DNA from: Sulfuritalea sp.
Lineage (GTDB): Bacteria > Pseudomonadota > Gammaproteobacteria > Burkholderiales > Rhodocyclaceae
Assembly (NCBI GenBank): GCA_021738105.1
Contig: JAIPCS010000043.1
Span: forward strand, 1 to 18,414
Length of the DNA: 18,414 nucleotides
Direction of reading: 5' to 3'
Shown: positions 1 to 8,443 of the stretch, piece after piece
How the letters are laid out: each line of letters opens with the position of its first letter
How positions within the stretch are numbered: position 1 is the stretch's first letter
Notes under the pieces: model-generated
The model's input: only the letters and a program-made list of their open reading frames with translations
The model's database searches: none
Told to the model about the DNA's origin: nothing
Program-made: the position numbers and the translations under genes

Positions 1-74
1 CCCCGGCCGGGGTGCGGCGTTTTGCAGCCCGCAGCGGTGGCCGATTTGTTCGTTTTGATTAAGGAAAAAGTTAC
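1..74 (+). promoter_or_regulatory. cspA upstream leader (partial)
   Basis: This short stretch before the cold-shock gene begins at the window edge with a perfect 12-nt GC palindrome, CCCCGGCCGGGG (1-12). It ends with the ribosome binding site AAGGAA (61-66), eight bases before the ATG. Cold-shock genes often carry structured leaders, but most of any such leader lies outside the window. I see no convincing -35/-10 pair here. Confidence 0.4.
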
Positions 75-278
75 ATGGCAACTGGTACAGTTAAATGGTT
101 CAACGACGCCAAAGGTTTTGGTTTTATCACCCCGGATGACGGCAGCGAGGATCTGTTTGCACATTTCTCAGCCATCAACATGGCTGGGTTCAAGTCATTG
201 AAAGAAGGCGACAAGGTTACTTTTGACGTTGTGCAAGGCCCAAAGGGCAAGCAAGCGTCAAATATTCAGAAGCCTTGA
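75..278 (+). CDS. cspA: Cold-shock protein, CspA family
   Basis: This is a 67-residue single cold-shock domain, the usual size of the family. It should bind single-stranded nucleic acid as an RNA chaperone and antiterminator in the cytoplasm. The N-terminus [18 protein letters not shown] carries the RNP1 motif KGFGFI (residues 13-18), and DLFAHF (26-31) corresponds to RNP2. The ATG has a good Shine-Dalgarno sequence (AAGGAA at 61-66). The gene stands alone: a strong hairpin terminator follows 45 nt after the stop and the next gene, icd, is convergent. Bacteria usually carry several csp paralogues, so the symbol stands for the family, and cold inducibility cannot be read from the sequence. Confidence 0.95.
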   Translation: MATGTVKWFNDAKGFGFITPDDGSEDLFAHFSAINMAGFKSLKEGDKVTFDVVQGPKGKQASNIQKP

Positions 279-323
279 TGTCCTGATCTTTTCGACGGCC
301 GGGTTACCCGGTTTAGAAGAAAC

Positions 324-361
324 AATGCCCGTCCGACGTAAGTGTCGGGCGGGCATTTTTT
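324..361 (+). terminator. Intrinsic terminator between cspA and icd
   Basis: A 14-bp stem with one G-U pair (arms 324-337 and 344-357, loop GTAAGT) is followed by a T run reaching 361. It ends cspA transcription. Because icd converges from the right and the left flank is A-rich on the plus strand, the same hairpin may act less efficiently on the icd transcript. Confidence 0.9.
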
Positions 362-385
362 ATATGCAGCTGATTCGATTCGGGA

Positions 386-1615
<1,230 letters not shown>

Positions 1616-1778
1616 ACCTGCTCCGTTCAAAAAGAGTGTTGAGAATCTAGAGAGATGCGCGATTGGTTGCCGGTAATTATCCCTCAAAACCGGAACGTGC
1701 CAAAGCCGTCACTGGACCCGGCACGCATGGGAGGCACTGGTAGAATCAGCAGGAACAAGCTTATCGAGATATCACGTC

Positions 1779-3551
1779 ATGCCTCCAGGCTCTTCTGATG
1801 ATCTGATCGCCCAGTCGATCGCCTACGTCCTGGTCGATGGCTTCAATAAGCACTATCGACGGTTTCATGAGAGTTCAGCGCTCGCCAAGCCACTTTTCGA
1901 TCAAGCGCGCTGGCAAGAAGGTCAGCAAACCGTCAGGGACCGCATCCAGTTCTATGATGACCGAGTCCGCGAAACTACGGTCAGGTTACATCGCGAATTT
2001 GATGCGGACGGTTTGAGTGATGTCGTCTGGCAGCAGGCGAAACTTCAGTTTATCGGGCTACTGACCAACCATAAACAGCCAGAACTGGCTGAAACTTTTT
2101 TTAACTCAGTGTTCTGCCAGATTCTTCACCGAACCTATTTTCACAACGATTTCATTTTTGTACGGCCGGCTGTGTCCACCGAATACATCGAGTCAGACCC
2201 TCCCACCTATAGATGCTATTACCCCAATGAGGTCGGGTTCAGGTTGTCGATTCGCCAGATATTCACTGATTTTGGCTGGGAGCGCGAATTCGAGAATCTT
2301 GATCGCGATGTCGATTTCATCTTGCGGAGCATCGCGGATCATCTGGGAACGATACCTCCGCGCGAAGCCAATCTGCAGGTTCAGGTACTTAACTCGGCCT
2401 TCTATAGGAACAAGGGCGCCTATGTGATTGGCAAGGCCGTCAATGGCGGATTCGAGTATCCGTTTGCGGTTCCGGTACTGCACTCACCGGAAGGAAAGCT
2501 TTACCTGGACACGATCATTCTCGATGCATGGCGTATCGCCGTGCTGTTTTCTCTCTCGCGCGCCTATTTCATGGTCGACATGGAGGTACCGTCCGGATAC
2601 GTGCAGTTCCTGCGCTCGATCATGCCAAACAAGCCTCGCTCGGAGCTTTACACCATGCTTGGATTGGGTAAACAGGGCAAAACCATGTTTTTCCGTGATC
2701 TGATTTTTCATCTGCATCATTCCGCTGACCAGTTCATAGTTGCACCCGGCATACGGGGCCTGGTTATGCTGGTATTTACCCTTCCTTCGTACCCCTATGT
2801 ATTCAAGGTGATCAAGGATGTCTTCGGTAGTTCCAAGGAGGTCGACCATGAAACGGTTCGGCGCAAGTATCAATTGGTGAAACAGGTGGACCGCGTCGGG
2901 CGCATGGCCGATACGCTGGAGTTCTCAAAAGTGGCCCTGCCGCGCAACCGCTTTTCTCAAGAACTGATCGATGAACTCTACAAAGAGGTGCCTTCCATGA
3001 TGGAGGAGGATGGCAACGATCTGGTCATCAAGCATCTCTATATCGAGCGCCGCATGGAGCCCCTCAATCTCTATCTCGAAAAAGCGGAAAAGGAGGGGCG
3101 CGAGGACCAGATTGAGCAAGTGGTATGCGAATACGGCAACGCCATCAGGGAACTCGCAATCGCCAACATTTTTCCCGGCGATCTACTTTGGAAGAATTTC
3201 GGTGTCACTCGCTACGGTCGAGTGGTGTTCTATGACTATGATGAGATCGAGTATATGACGGACTGCAAATTCCGTCGTATTCCGCCCCCCCCCAATTTCG
3301 AGGCCGAGATGTCCGGCGAGGTCTGGTACTCAGTATCCAGACTGGATGTTTTTCCCGAAGAGTTCGAAACTTTCCTTCTGGTTTCGGACAGGATCAGGGG
3401 TGCCTTTATGCGACATCACCCCGACCTATTTGACGCTGAATTCTGGCAGAAGACGCAGGAGCAGATTCGCCTGGGTTTGATGCAGGACTTTTTCCCCTAC
3501 CCGGAATCGCAGCGCTTCTGCAATGTTTTCGCGGATGATTCGTCGGTGTGA
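1779..3551 (+). CDS. aceK: Isocitrate dehydrogenase kinase/phosphatase
   Basis: This bifunctional enzyme phosphorylates and dephosphorylates isocitrate dehydrogenase, shifting carbon between the TCA cycle and the glyoxylate bypass. It has 590 residues (E. coli 578), with the N-terminal regulatory half followed by the kinase-like domain. The nucleotide-binding stretch starts at APGIRGLVM, and the lysine-bearing FKVIKD is at about 342-347. The catalytic and metal-binding set is intact: Asp468 in FPGDLLWKN, Asn473, and Asp486 in FYDYDE. These match E. coli Asp457, Asn462 and Asp475. The N-terminus (LIAQSIAYVLVDGFNKHY) aligns with the family from the ATG at 1779, although the Shine-Dalgarno sequence is weak. 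In enterobacteria aceK lies in aceBAK; here no aceA or aceB is present and its target icd is the divergent neighbour. A run of nine C residues occurs at 3285-3293. Confidence 0.97.
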   Translation: MPPGSSDDLIAQSIAYVLVDGFNKHYRRFHESSALAKPLFDQARWQEGQQTVRDRIQFYDDRVRETTVRLHREFDADGLSDVVWQQAKLQFIGLLTNHKQPELAETFFNSVFCQILHRTYFHNDFIFVRPAVSTEYIESDPPTYRCYYPNEVGFRLSIRQIFTDFGWEREFENLDRDVDFILRSIADHLGTIPPREANLQVQVLNSAFYRNKGAYVIGKAVNGGFEYPFAVPVLHSPEGKLYLDTIILDAWRIAVLFSLSRAYFMVDMEVPSGYVQFLRSIMPNKPRSELYTMLGLGKQGKTMFFRDLIFHLHHSADQFIVAPGIRGLVMLVFTLPSYPYVFKVIKDVFGSSKEVDHETVRRKYQLVKQVDRVGRMADTLEFSKVALPRNRFSQELIDELYKEVPSMMEEDGNDLVIKHLYIERRMEPLNLYLEKAEKEGREDQIEQVVCEYGNAIRELAIANIFPGDLLWKNFGVTRYGRVVFYDYDEIEYMTDCKFRRIPPPPNFEAEMSGEVWYSVSRLDVFPEEFETFLLVSDRIRGAFMRHHPDLFDAEFWQKTQEQIRLGLMQDFFPYPESQRFCNVFADDSSV

Positions 3552-4084
3552 GCCGCCTTATCCTGTTCAATAAGCCCTATGGCGTCCTGACTCAATTTAC
3601 CGATCGGAATGGACGACCGACATTGGCGGACTTTGTTTCCATCCCCAATGTTTACGCAGCTGGCAGACTGGATGCTGATTCAGAAGGGTTGGTTGTGTTG
3701 ACGGATGATGGACGATTGCAAGCACGGGTCAGCGACCCCCGTCACAAGCTGGCAAAGGTCTACCGGGTTCAGGTTGAGGGCTTGCCGACGGATGAAGCCC
3801 TGCGGCAGTTAGAGGCGGGGGTTGATCTGGGCGACTTTCGCACGCGACCCTGTCAGGTACAGCGTATTCTCGAGCCTGAAAATCTTTGGCCGCGCGACCC
3901 ACCGGTAAGATTTCGCGCTGCAATTCCGACAAGTTGGCTGGAGTTGATTCTGTGTGAAGGGAAAAATCGTCAAGTCAGACGCATGACTGCGCGCGTTGGT
4001 TTTCCTACACTGAGATTGATTCGCTGGGCTGTGGGTGAATGGACAATCGAAAATCTCGTGTCCGGTCGGTGGCGCGAAATTTAG
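3548..4084 (+). CDS. rluE: 23S rRNA pseudouridine synthase, RluE type
   Basis: Converts a uridine of 23S rRNA (U2457 in E. coli) to pseudouridine. The protein has 178 residues, belongs to the RsuA/RluE class and lacks an N-terminal S4 domain. The catalytic motif GRLDADSEGL places the nucleophile at Asp42. LFNKPYGVLTQFTD near the start and EGKNRQVRRMTARVGFPTLRLIR near the end match RluE closely. The GTG start at 3548 overlaps the aceK stop by 4 nt (GTGA), so translation is probably coupled to aceK. The ribosome binding site would lie inside aceK and is not striking. Confidence 0.93.
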   Translation: MSRLILFNKPYGVLTQFTDRNGRPTLADFVSIPNVYAAGRLDADSEGLVVLTDDGRLQARVSDPRHKLAKVYRVQVEGLPTDEALRQLEAGVDLGDFRTRPCQVQRILEPENLWPRDPPVRFRAAIPTSWLELILCEGKNRQVRRMTARVGFPTLRLIRWAVGEWTIENLVSGRWREI

Positions 4085-4188
4085 ATCCTGCGTCAACCTG
4101 GATCAAGGCGGCACGTTACTCGGCGCAACACTACCGAATTTCGGGGTGTCAAATTGAATCAACTCAAACACGAACCTAAGGAAAAACT

Positions 4189-4413
4189 GTGAAAAAACTT
4201 CTCGCGACCCTGGTGGCTGGTCTGATCGCCGGCTCTGCTTTTGCTGCAGATGCCACCAAAGCGGCACCCGCTGCTGCTCCCGCTGCCGCCGCCGCTCCTG
4301 CTGCCGCCGCTCCGGCTGCGGCTACCTCCGCTGAGGCCACACCGGTCAAAGCAAAGAAGGCAAAGAAGGTCCACAAGGCTAAAAAGACCAAGAAAGCCGC
4401 TGCAGAAGGCTGA
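4189..4413 (+). CDS. Small secreted Ala/Pro/Lys-rich protein
   Basis: I do not recognise a defined family. The 74-residue product starts with a clear signal peptide (MKKLLATLVAGLIAGSAFA, cleavage before ADA). A low-complexity Ala/Pro block follows (about 25-46), then a highly basic tail of repeated KAKK/KAKKTKK units (about 53-71). The mature peptide is therefore a short cationic periplasmic or secreted protein. Its composition recalls the acid-shock protein Asr and histone-H1-like tails, but with no alignable domain. The start is GTG with TAAGGA at 4177-4182, six bases upstream. A near-perfect terminator follows, so it is a free-standing transcription unit. The good ribosome site, signal peptide and terminator support a real gene despite the repetitive sequence. 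Confidence 0.8.
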   Translation: MKKLLATLVAGLIAGSAFAADATKAAPAAAPAAAAAPAAAAPAAATSAEATPVKAKKAKKVHKAKKTKKAAAEG

Positions 4414-4442
4414 TCTATCTGTAAAAGGTATTTCAGAGCTGG

Positions 4443-4471
4443 AAAATGGCAGGGAAACCTGCCATTTTTTT
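4443..4471 (+). terminator. Intrinsic terminator of the small secreted protein gene
   Basis: A perfect 11-bp stem (arms 4443-4453 and 4458-4468) is closed by a GAAA tetraloop and runs into seven T residues (4465-4471). It lies 30 nt after the stop codon. Confidence 0.95.
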
Positions 4472-4613
4472 GATCCGCCGAAATGGATTGCGAAATGGAC
4501 AGATTGTGGGTTAGATTGACCCTGCAGAGAGCGGATTGTGGGAGCGCAATTTTTTACCTCCCATGTGGTTCCTCACCGGCTGACTGACACAATCCGTCGA
4601 ATGGAGGAGTTGG

Positions 4614-5060
4614 ATGTTTTTTAGAATACTGCTGCTGGCAGCAATGACGCTGATGGCGAGAGTCGGAATCGCTCAGCAGAATCAATTGCCACTGGTTGAA
4701 TTGGTCGCCGGAGTGCATCGTATTCAAGCGGAGGTCGCCGCGACTCCAGACAGCCGGCAGATTGGACTCATGCAGCGTAGGACCATGGCACTGCAACACG
4801 GCATGCTGTTCGTGTTTTCGGAGCCTGGAAATCAATGCATGTGGATGCGCAACACCTTGATACCGCTGTCGGTTGCGTTTCTCGATGAGCGCGGCCGAAT
4901 CATTAACATCGAAGACATGCAACCTAAAACCGAAAATACACACTGCGCCGTCCGATCTGCAAGCTATGCGCTTGAGATGAATCTGGGCTGGTTTAAGAAA
5001 CGCGGGTTGGGGGCCGGTTTTGCAATACAGGGAATCGATAAAGTACCCACCAGCCGTTGA
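4614..5060 (+). CDS. DUF192 family secreted protein
   Basis: The 148-residue protein belongs to the DUF192 (COG1430) family, whose biochemical role is not established. An N-terminal hydrophobic signal peptide (about residues 1-20, MFFRILLLAAMTLMARVGIA) points to export. The diagnostic core follows: RQIGLMQRRTMALQHGMLFVF, then MWMRNTLIPLSVAFLDERG and IINIEDMQP, with a single conserved-looking Cys before WMRNT. The ATG is fixed by a strong GGAGGAG at 4603-4609. It lies downstream of a terminator, so it probably has its own promoter, and it is convergent with slyX. The family assignment is firm; function is unknown. Confidence 0.88.
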   Translation: MFFRILLLAAMTLMARVGIAQQNQLPLVELVAGVHRIQAEVAATPDSRQIGLMQRRTMALQHGMLFVFSEPGNQCMWMRNTLIPLSVAFLDERGRIINIEDMQPKTENTHCAVRSASYALEMNLGWFKKRGLGAGFAIQGIDKVPTSR

Positions 5061-5123
5061 AGTTGTACTTGTGGCTTGAACGAAGGATCGATTCCCGAGA
5101 GATGTTCGACGGCTCGAGAAGTT

Positions 5124-5324
5124 TCAGTAGTGCGGTGGAATTTCGTCGCGCAGGTTGCGTGGTTCGCCGGCTGCATCAGGCTGCATCATCTGGTATAGCT
5201 CTCGAATTTGGGCCTGGAGCAGTTCTAATTGTTGTTGCTGTCGAAAAACCGTTCGGTTCAATTCTTCGACGTGGTCTTCAGCGAGGCCGAGATTGATCTC
5301 AAGTTCGGTAATTCTGGATTCCAC
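5124..5324 (-). CDS. slyX: SlyX family protein
   Basis: A 66-residue coiled-coil protein of the SlyX family, whose function is not established. The heptad-like run LEINLGLAEDHVEELNRTV and the Q-rich stretch RQQQQLELLQAQI form the coiled coil. The C-terminus ends in PPHY, the hallmark of SlyX. The start is GTG with GGAG seven bases upstream on the minus strand. It lies downstream of sodB on the same strand but is separated from it by a terminator, so read-through or a local promoter must drive it. Confidence 0.88.
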   Translation of the reverse strand: MESRITELEINLGLAEDHVEELNRTVFRQQQQLELLQAQIRELYQMMQPDAAGEPRNLRDEIPPHY

Positions 5325-5347
5325 GCCTGTTCTCCGGCCAGTAAATT

Positions 5348-5373
5348 AAAAGGGCGCCTCACAGCGCCCTTTT
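5348..5373 (-). terminator. Intrinsic terminator of sodB
   Basis: A perfect 10-bp stem (arms 5348-5357 and 5364-5373, 6-nt loop) is followed on the minus strand by TTTTAATTT. It lies between the sodB stop and the slyX start, so it ends the sodB message. Confidence 0.88.
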
Positions 5374-5409
5374 CCTGAGTGCAGCATTCGTTGAATGGTC
5401 TTTCCCGGA

Positions 5410-5994
5410 TCAGGCAAAATTGCTTGCGGCAAATTCCCAGTTCGCCAGCGAATTGAGGAAGGTTTCGACGAATTTCGGGCGTGCATTGCGATAGTCAATG
5501 TAGTACGCATGCTCCCACACATCGATAGTCAGCAGTGCCTTGTTTTCACTATTAAGCGGTGTTCCAGCGGCAGTTGTGTTGACGATATCAACCGAGCCAT
5601 CCGGCTTTTTCACCAGCCATGTCCAGCCTGATCCGAAATTCCCTACTGCTGAAGCTTGAAACGCTTTCTTGAAGTCGTCAAAACTTCCCCACTTCTTGTT
5701 GATCGCTTCCGCCAGAGCGCCGGTAGGCGTACCACCACCGCCGACTTTCATGCTGTTCCAGAAGAAACTATGGTTCCAGACCTGAGCCGAATTATTGAAA
5801 ATTCCACCGGCCGGAGCCTTCTTTACGATCGATTCCAGATCAAGAGACTCGTATTCCGTACCCTTGATCATATTGTTCAGATTGGTTGCGTAAGCCTGAT
5901 GGTGCTTTCCATAGTGATATTCGAAGGTTTCCTTCGAGATGTGCGGCGCGAGCGCGTCCATGGCGTAGGGCAGGGGGGGGAGGGTATGTTCCAT
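5410..5994 (-). CDS. sodB: Superoxide dismutase [Fe]
   Basis: Cytoplasmic enzyme converting superoxide to hydrogen peroxide and oxygen. With the start at 5994 it has 194 residues and begins [20 protein letters not shown], as in close relatives. An ATG one codon upstream (5997) is also possible; the ribosome site AGGAGA favours the second ATG slightly by spacing. The metal ligands are His27, His75, Asp158 (DVWEHAYY) and His162. Gln71 in NNSAQVWNH is the iron-type signature rather than the manganese type. The gene is monocistronic by appearance, with its own promoter inside the 63-nt gap after xseA and its own terminator. A run of eight C residues (coding strand; 5973-5980) lies only a few codons after the start. 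Confidence 0.97.
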   Translation of the reverse strand: MEHTLPPLPYAMDALAPHISKETFEYHYGKHHQAYATNLNNMIKGTEYESLDLESIVKKAPAGGIFNNSAQVWNHSFFWNSMKVGGGGTPTGALAEAINKKWGSFDDFKKAFQASAVGNFGSGWTWLVKKPDGSVDIVNTTAAGTPLNSENKALLTIDVWEHAYYIDYRNARPKFVETFLNSLANWEFAASNFA

Positions 5995-6029
5995 CATGGT
6001 TCTCCTGTTGCTGAAGGGTGAAAAGCAAT

Positions 6030-6054
6030 AAAGTTGACTATTATAGTCAAGAAT
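6030..6054 (-). promoter_or_regulatory. Palindromic operator resembling an IscR type 1 site, upstream of sodB
   Basis: The core TTGACTATTATAGTCAA (6034-6050) is a perfect palindrome with 8-nt arms around one central base. Compared by eye with the published E. coli IscR type 1 consensus as I remember it (ATASYYGACT-RWWWY-AGTCRRSTAT), the 25 bases match at 23 positions. It covers the sodB -10 box. Identity as an IscR site is inference; another Rrf2-type regulator is possible. Confidence 0.6.
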
Positions 6055-6068
6055 ATTTCAAGTGGCAA
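6040..6068 (-). promoter_or_regulatory. sodB sigma-70 promoter
   Basis: On the minus strand TTGCCA (6068-6063) is followed by exactly 17 bases and then a perfect TATAAT (6045-6040). Transcription would begin near 6033, leaving a leader of about 38 nt. The -35 box overlaps the last codons of xseA, so sodB is expressed independently of it. Confidence 0.75.
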
Positions 6069-7404
6069 TCGGACCATGCTCTGGCCGGGCTGTCAGTACC
6101 TTGGCCTCAGCTTCGCCCTTGGCCAGATGCAGATTCACGGTTTGTCCAGGTAGCAAGTCCACAGCGTTCGTTACAACCTGCCCCGCTTCATTGCGAACAA
6201 TGGAAAAGCCGCGTGCAAGTGTCGCTTCAGGATTCAGATGACCCAGAGCCGCTTCGAAGTGAGTGAGCATATTCCGTCGTTTTTGCTGCTGTGCGTGCAA
6301 AGCTGCACCCAGTCGTTGCGCAAGCAATTCGACATGGCCGCTGTGCTTGTCCAAACGTGGGCGGCCGCGCCCCAGACCTGTGGCAATTCTGGTCAATCGA
6401 TCTCGATGTCGGCGCAAGCCGTTGTGCAGCGAAGCGTCTAGCCGGGCACCGAGAAGTGCGACTCGATTACGTGTGTGCGTTATTTGAGTTGCCGGATGTG
6501 TCAGACGCAATGCGAGATGATCCAGTCGCTGCTGTTCCCGGTCAACGCGTGACTGCATTGTTCGCTCAAGGAATCTCCCAAGCTCGGCGATTTCCCGTGC
6601 GGCTTCCTTCCACCCCTGAGTGGCAAGCTCTGCGGCGGCGGTAGGAGTTGCGGCTCGCAGATCGGAAACGAAGTCGGTGATGGTGGTATCGGTTTCGTGT
6701 CCCACACCGCTGATTGTCGGCAAAGGGCATGCGTCAATCGCGCGGGCAACAATTTCTTCGTTGAATGCCCAAAGATCTTCAATACTGCCGCCGCCGCGTA
6801 CGATCAACAACAAATCGCATTCCTTGCGCTGTCCTGCAAGCGCTATGGCACTCGCGATATTCCCTGCGGCACTTTCACCCTGTACCAGCGTTGGGTAGAG
6901 AATAGTACCGAGATGCGGTGCGCGCCGCTTCAGGGCGATTAAAACATCACGAAGCGCGGCGGCACGTGGGGAACTGATGATCCCTATTCGAGTGGGGAAT
7001 CGAGGAAGTGTCCGCTTACGTTCAGCGGCGAACAGGCCTTCATCTTCGAGTTTCGCCTTCAATCGAGCAAAGGCTTCGAACAATTTTCCGAGTCCTGCAC
7101 GGCGCAAGGCTTCGACGTTCAACTGAAACTCGCCGCGCGGCTCGTAAAGCGATACCAATGTGCGTGCCTCGACCTGCTGACCGTTTTCCAGTTGCCATGG
7201 AATCGATTGCGCGCGCGAGCGGAACATTACGCAACGAGCCTGGGCCGCGTCGTCTTTCAACGAGAAGTAATAGTGTCCAGAGGCTGCTCGTGTCAGATTG
7301 GAAATTTCTCCGCCAACCCACAACAATGGGAACTCACGTTCCAGGCTTTGACGCGCCAGCCGGTTGAGTTCACTAATGCTGACCACATCTGCTGGAATTG
7401 TCAT
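6058..7404 (-). CDS. xseA: Exodeoxyribonuclease VII large subunit
   Basis: Catalytic subunit of exonuclease VII, which with XseB degrades single-stranded DNA to short oligonucleotides. The 448 residues are close to the E. coli 456. The N-terminal OB-fold (about 1-100: [40 protein letters not shown]) is followed by the nuclease domain with [28 protein letters not shown] and [20 protein letters not shown] long Arg/Gln-rich helical region comes next, and the C-terminus has the usual LARGFSIV motif. No clear Shine-Dalgarno sequence precedes the ATG. The small subunit gene xseB is not in the window. Confidence 0.96.
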   Translation of the reverse strand: MTIPADVVSISELNRLARQSLEREFPLLWVGGEISNLTRAASGHYYFSLKDDAAQARCVMFRSRAQSIPWQLENGQQVEARTLVSLYEPRGEFQLNVEALRRAGLGKLFEAFARLKAKLEDEGLFAAERKRTLPRFPTRIGIISSPRAAALRDVLIALKRRAPHLGTILYPTLVQGESAAGNIASAIALAGQRKECDLLLIVRGGGSIEDLWAFNEEIVARAIDACPLPTISGVGHETDTTITDFVSDLRAATPTAAAELATQGWKEAAREIAELGRFLERTMQSRVDREQQRLDHLALRLTHPATQITHTRNRVALLGARLDASLHNGLRRHRDRLTRIATGLGRGRPRLDKHSGHVELLAQRLGAALHAQQQKRRNMLTHFEAALGHLNPEATLARGFSIVRNEAGQVVTNAVDLLPGQTVNLHLAKGEAEAKVLTARPEHGPIAT

Positions 7405-7826
7405 TGAAGGGGTCTCGGATCAAGTACTTATAGAGCGAAAAATTCTACAGCATCCTTCCGTCTTGACCGCTTATCGTTTGGGTATCGGTTGGCGGATGCC
7501 GGCCGGGTGACTTGATCCAGCATTCAATGTATCGCAATCCGAGCCTGACTTGAATTTGTCCGGGTTAACAAAGTTCTTTTCAGTAGGCGACTTAGGCTTT
7601 CCTGCAAGCGATCATCCACACACTTACGCACAGTTTTTGTGGATAAGTTGGCTATACATTCAGTACTCAGGTCGACGAAGGCGCAATGTTGATCATCTTC
7701 GGACTCGAGTTGCGCAGAAGGCATGGCTGACTTTGGTGTCGGATATTCGTCCCGAGTCCTTTTGTGTTGCCGAAACGGTGTACTCGGGCTAAAGTTCGCG
7801 CTTTCCTGGTTACCGGAGTCGCTTTC
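7405..7826. other. 422-nt non-coding gap between divergent xseA and exbB
   Basis: No convincing gene is seen. It must hold the start regions of xseA (leftward) and of the exbB operon (rightward). It contains a consensus DnaA box (7638-7646) facing a one-mismatch copy (7612-7620). It also has a 9-nt inverted repeat GGATCAAGT/ACTTGATCC (7417-7425 and 7510-7518) and a 7-bp hairpin CCCGAGT/ACTCGGG near 7751-7789 with no T run. No clear sigma-70 promoter stands out. Confidence 0.5.
7612..7646. promoter_or_regulatory. Inverted pair of DnaA-box-like sequences
   Basis: TGTGGATAA at 7638-7646 is the exact complement of the consensus DnaA box TTATCCACA. TCATCCACA at 7612-7620 differs from the box by one base and lies in the opposite orientation. 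The two could also pair as a 7-bp stem with a 17-nt loop. Two boxes alone do not make an origin; DnaA-dependent regulation of exbB or simple chance are the alternatives. Confidence 0.45.
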
Positions 7827-8432
7827 GTGTTTTCCATTCTTCAGGCCGCCGGCTGGCCGATCTGGCCATTACTGTTGGCGTCCATAATCGCTGTCACGCT
7901 GATTATCGAGCGCTCCGCTGCCCTGCGTCGTCCCAAGATAGTCCCGAAGGGACTGCTGCAAAGCGCTGTTGCGGACTTTCGGCAAAGTGGTGTCGGAGAA
8001 GCGCAGCTCGCTCGTCTTGAAGGACATTCGCCTTTAGGCAAAGTGCTGGCGGCGGGTATGCGAAATGCCAAAAGTTCCAGAGAGGTAATGAAAGAGGCCA
8101 TCGAGGAGGCGGGGCGTGGAGTGGCTCACGATCTGGAGCGTTTTTTGACGACTTTGGGAACCATTGCTTCGATCGCGCCCCTGATGGGATTGTTTGGCAC
8201 CATCGTCGGGATGATAGAAATTTTCGGGTCTACGACCGCAGCCGGAAATAATCCGCAGGCACTGGCGCACGGTATCTCGGTCGCGCTCTACAACACTGGA
8301 TTTGGTTTGATCATCGCTATACCGGCCATGATTTTTTATCGGCACTTCCGGGCGCTGGTGGACAGTTTCCTGGTCGAAATGGAACAGGAAGCAATCAAAC
8401 TGGTTGAAATCCTTCATGGCGAGCGTAGCTAG
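7827..8432 (+). CDS. exbB: ExbB/TolQ/MotA-family proton channel protein
   Basis: Inner-membrane subunit of an ExbB-ExbD type complex that uses the proton gradient to energise envelope processes. The 201-residue form starts at GTG 7827 (MFSILQAAGWPIWPLL...), with GGAG at 7815-7818. An upstream ATG at 7764 would add 21 residues that do not fit the family. TM1 is at about 8-28; a cytoplasmic helical region follows, then TM2 (LGTIASIAPLMGLFGTIVGM) and TM3 (GFGLIIAIPAMIF). SIAPLMGLFGTVxG-like residues are the family signature. exbD follows after 11 nt. Without tonB nearby the exact partner is unknown; position next to lpxK is usual in betaproteobacteria. Confidence 0.9.
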   Translation: MFSILQAAGWPIWPLLLASIIAVTLIIERSAALRRPKIVPKGLLQSAVADFRQSGVGEAQLARLEGHSPLGKVLAAGMRNAKSSREVMKEAIEEAGRGVAHDLERFLTTLGTIASIAPLMGLFGTIVGMIEIFGSTTAAGNNPQALAHGISVALYNTGFGLIIAIPAMIFYRHFRALVDSFLVEMEQEAIKLVEILHGERS

Positions 8433-8443
8433 GAACTCCAGGT

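Noticed and set aside
1616..1687. 24-residue N-terminal extension of icd
   Set aside because: The internal ATG at 1615 has a good Shine-Dalgarno sequence and matches the family start.
1616..1778. Promoters for icd and aceK in their shared gap (TAATTA on minus, TAGAAT on plus)
   Set aside because: The -10-like hexamers exist but no acceptable -35 box lies at 16-18 bases; not enough to annotate.
4176..4391. Ala- and Gly/Ser-rich reading frames opposite the small secreted protein gene
   Set aside because: They are mirror products of the repetitive GCN codons of the real plus-strand gene, which has the ribosome site, signal peptide and terminator.
7612..7646. Replication origin
   Set aside because: There are only two DnaA-like boxes, no AT-rich unwinding repeats, and no dnaA, dnaN or parAB nearby.
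7524..7724. 66-codon minus-strand reading frame in the xseA-exbB gap
   Set aside because: It has no recognisable motif and no ribosome site, and it runs across the DnaA-box repeat; probably chance.
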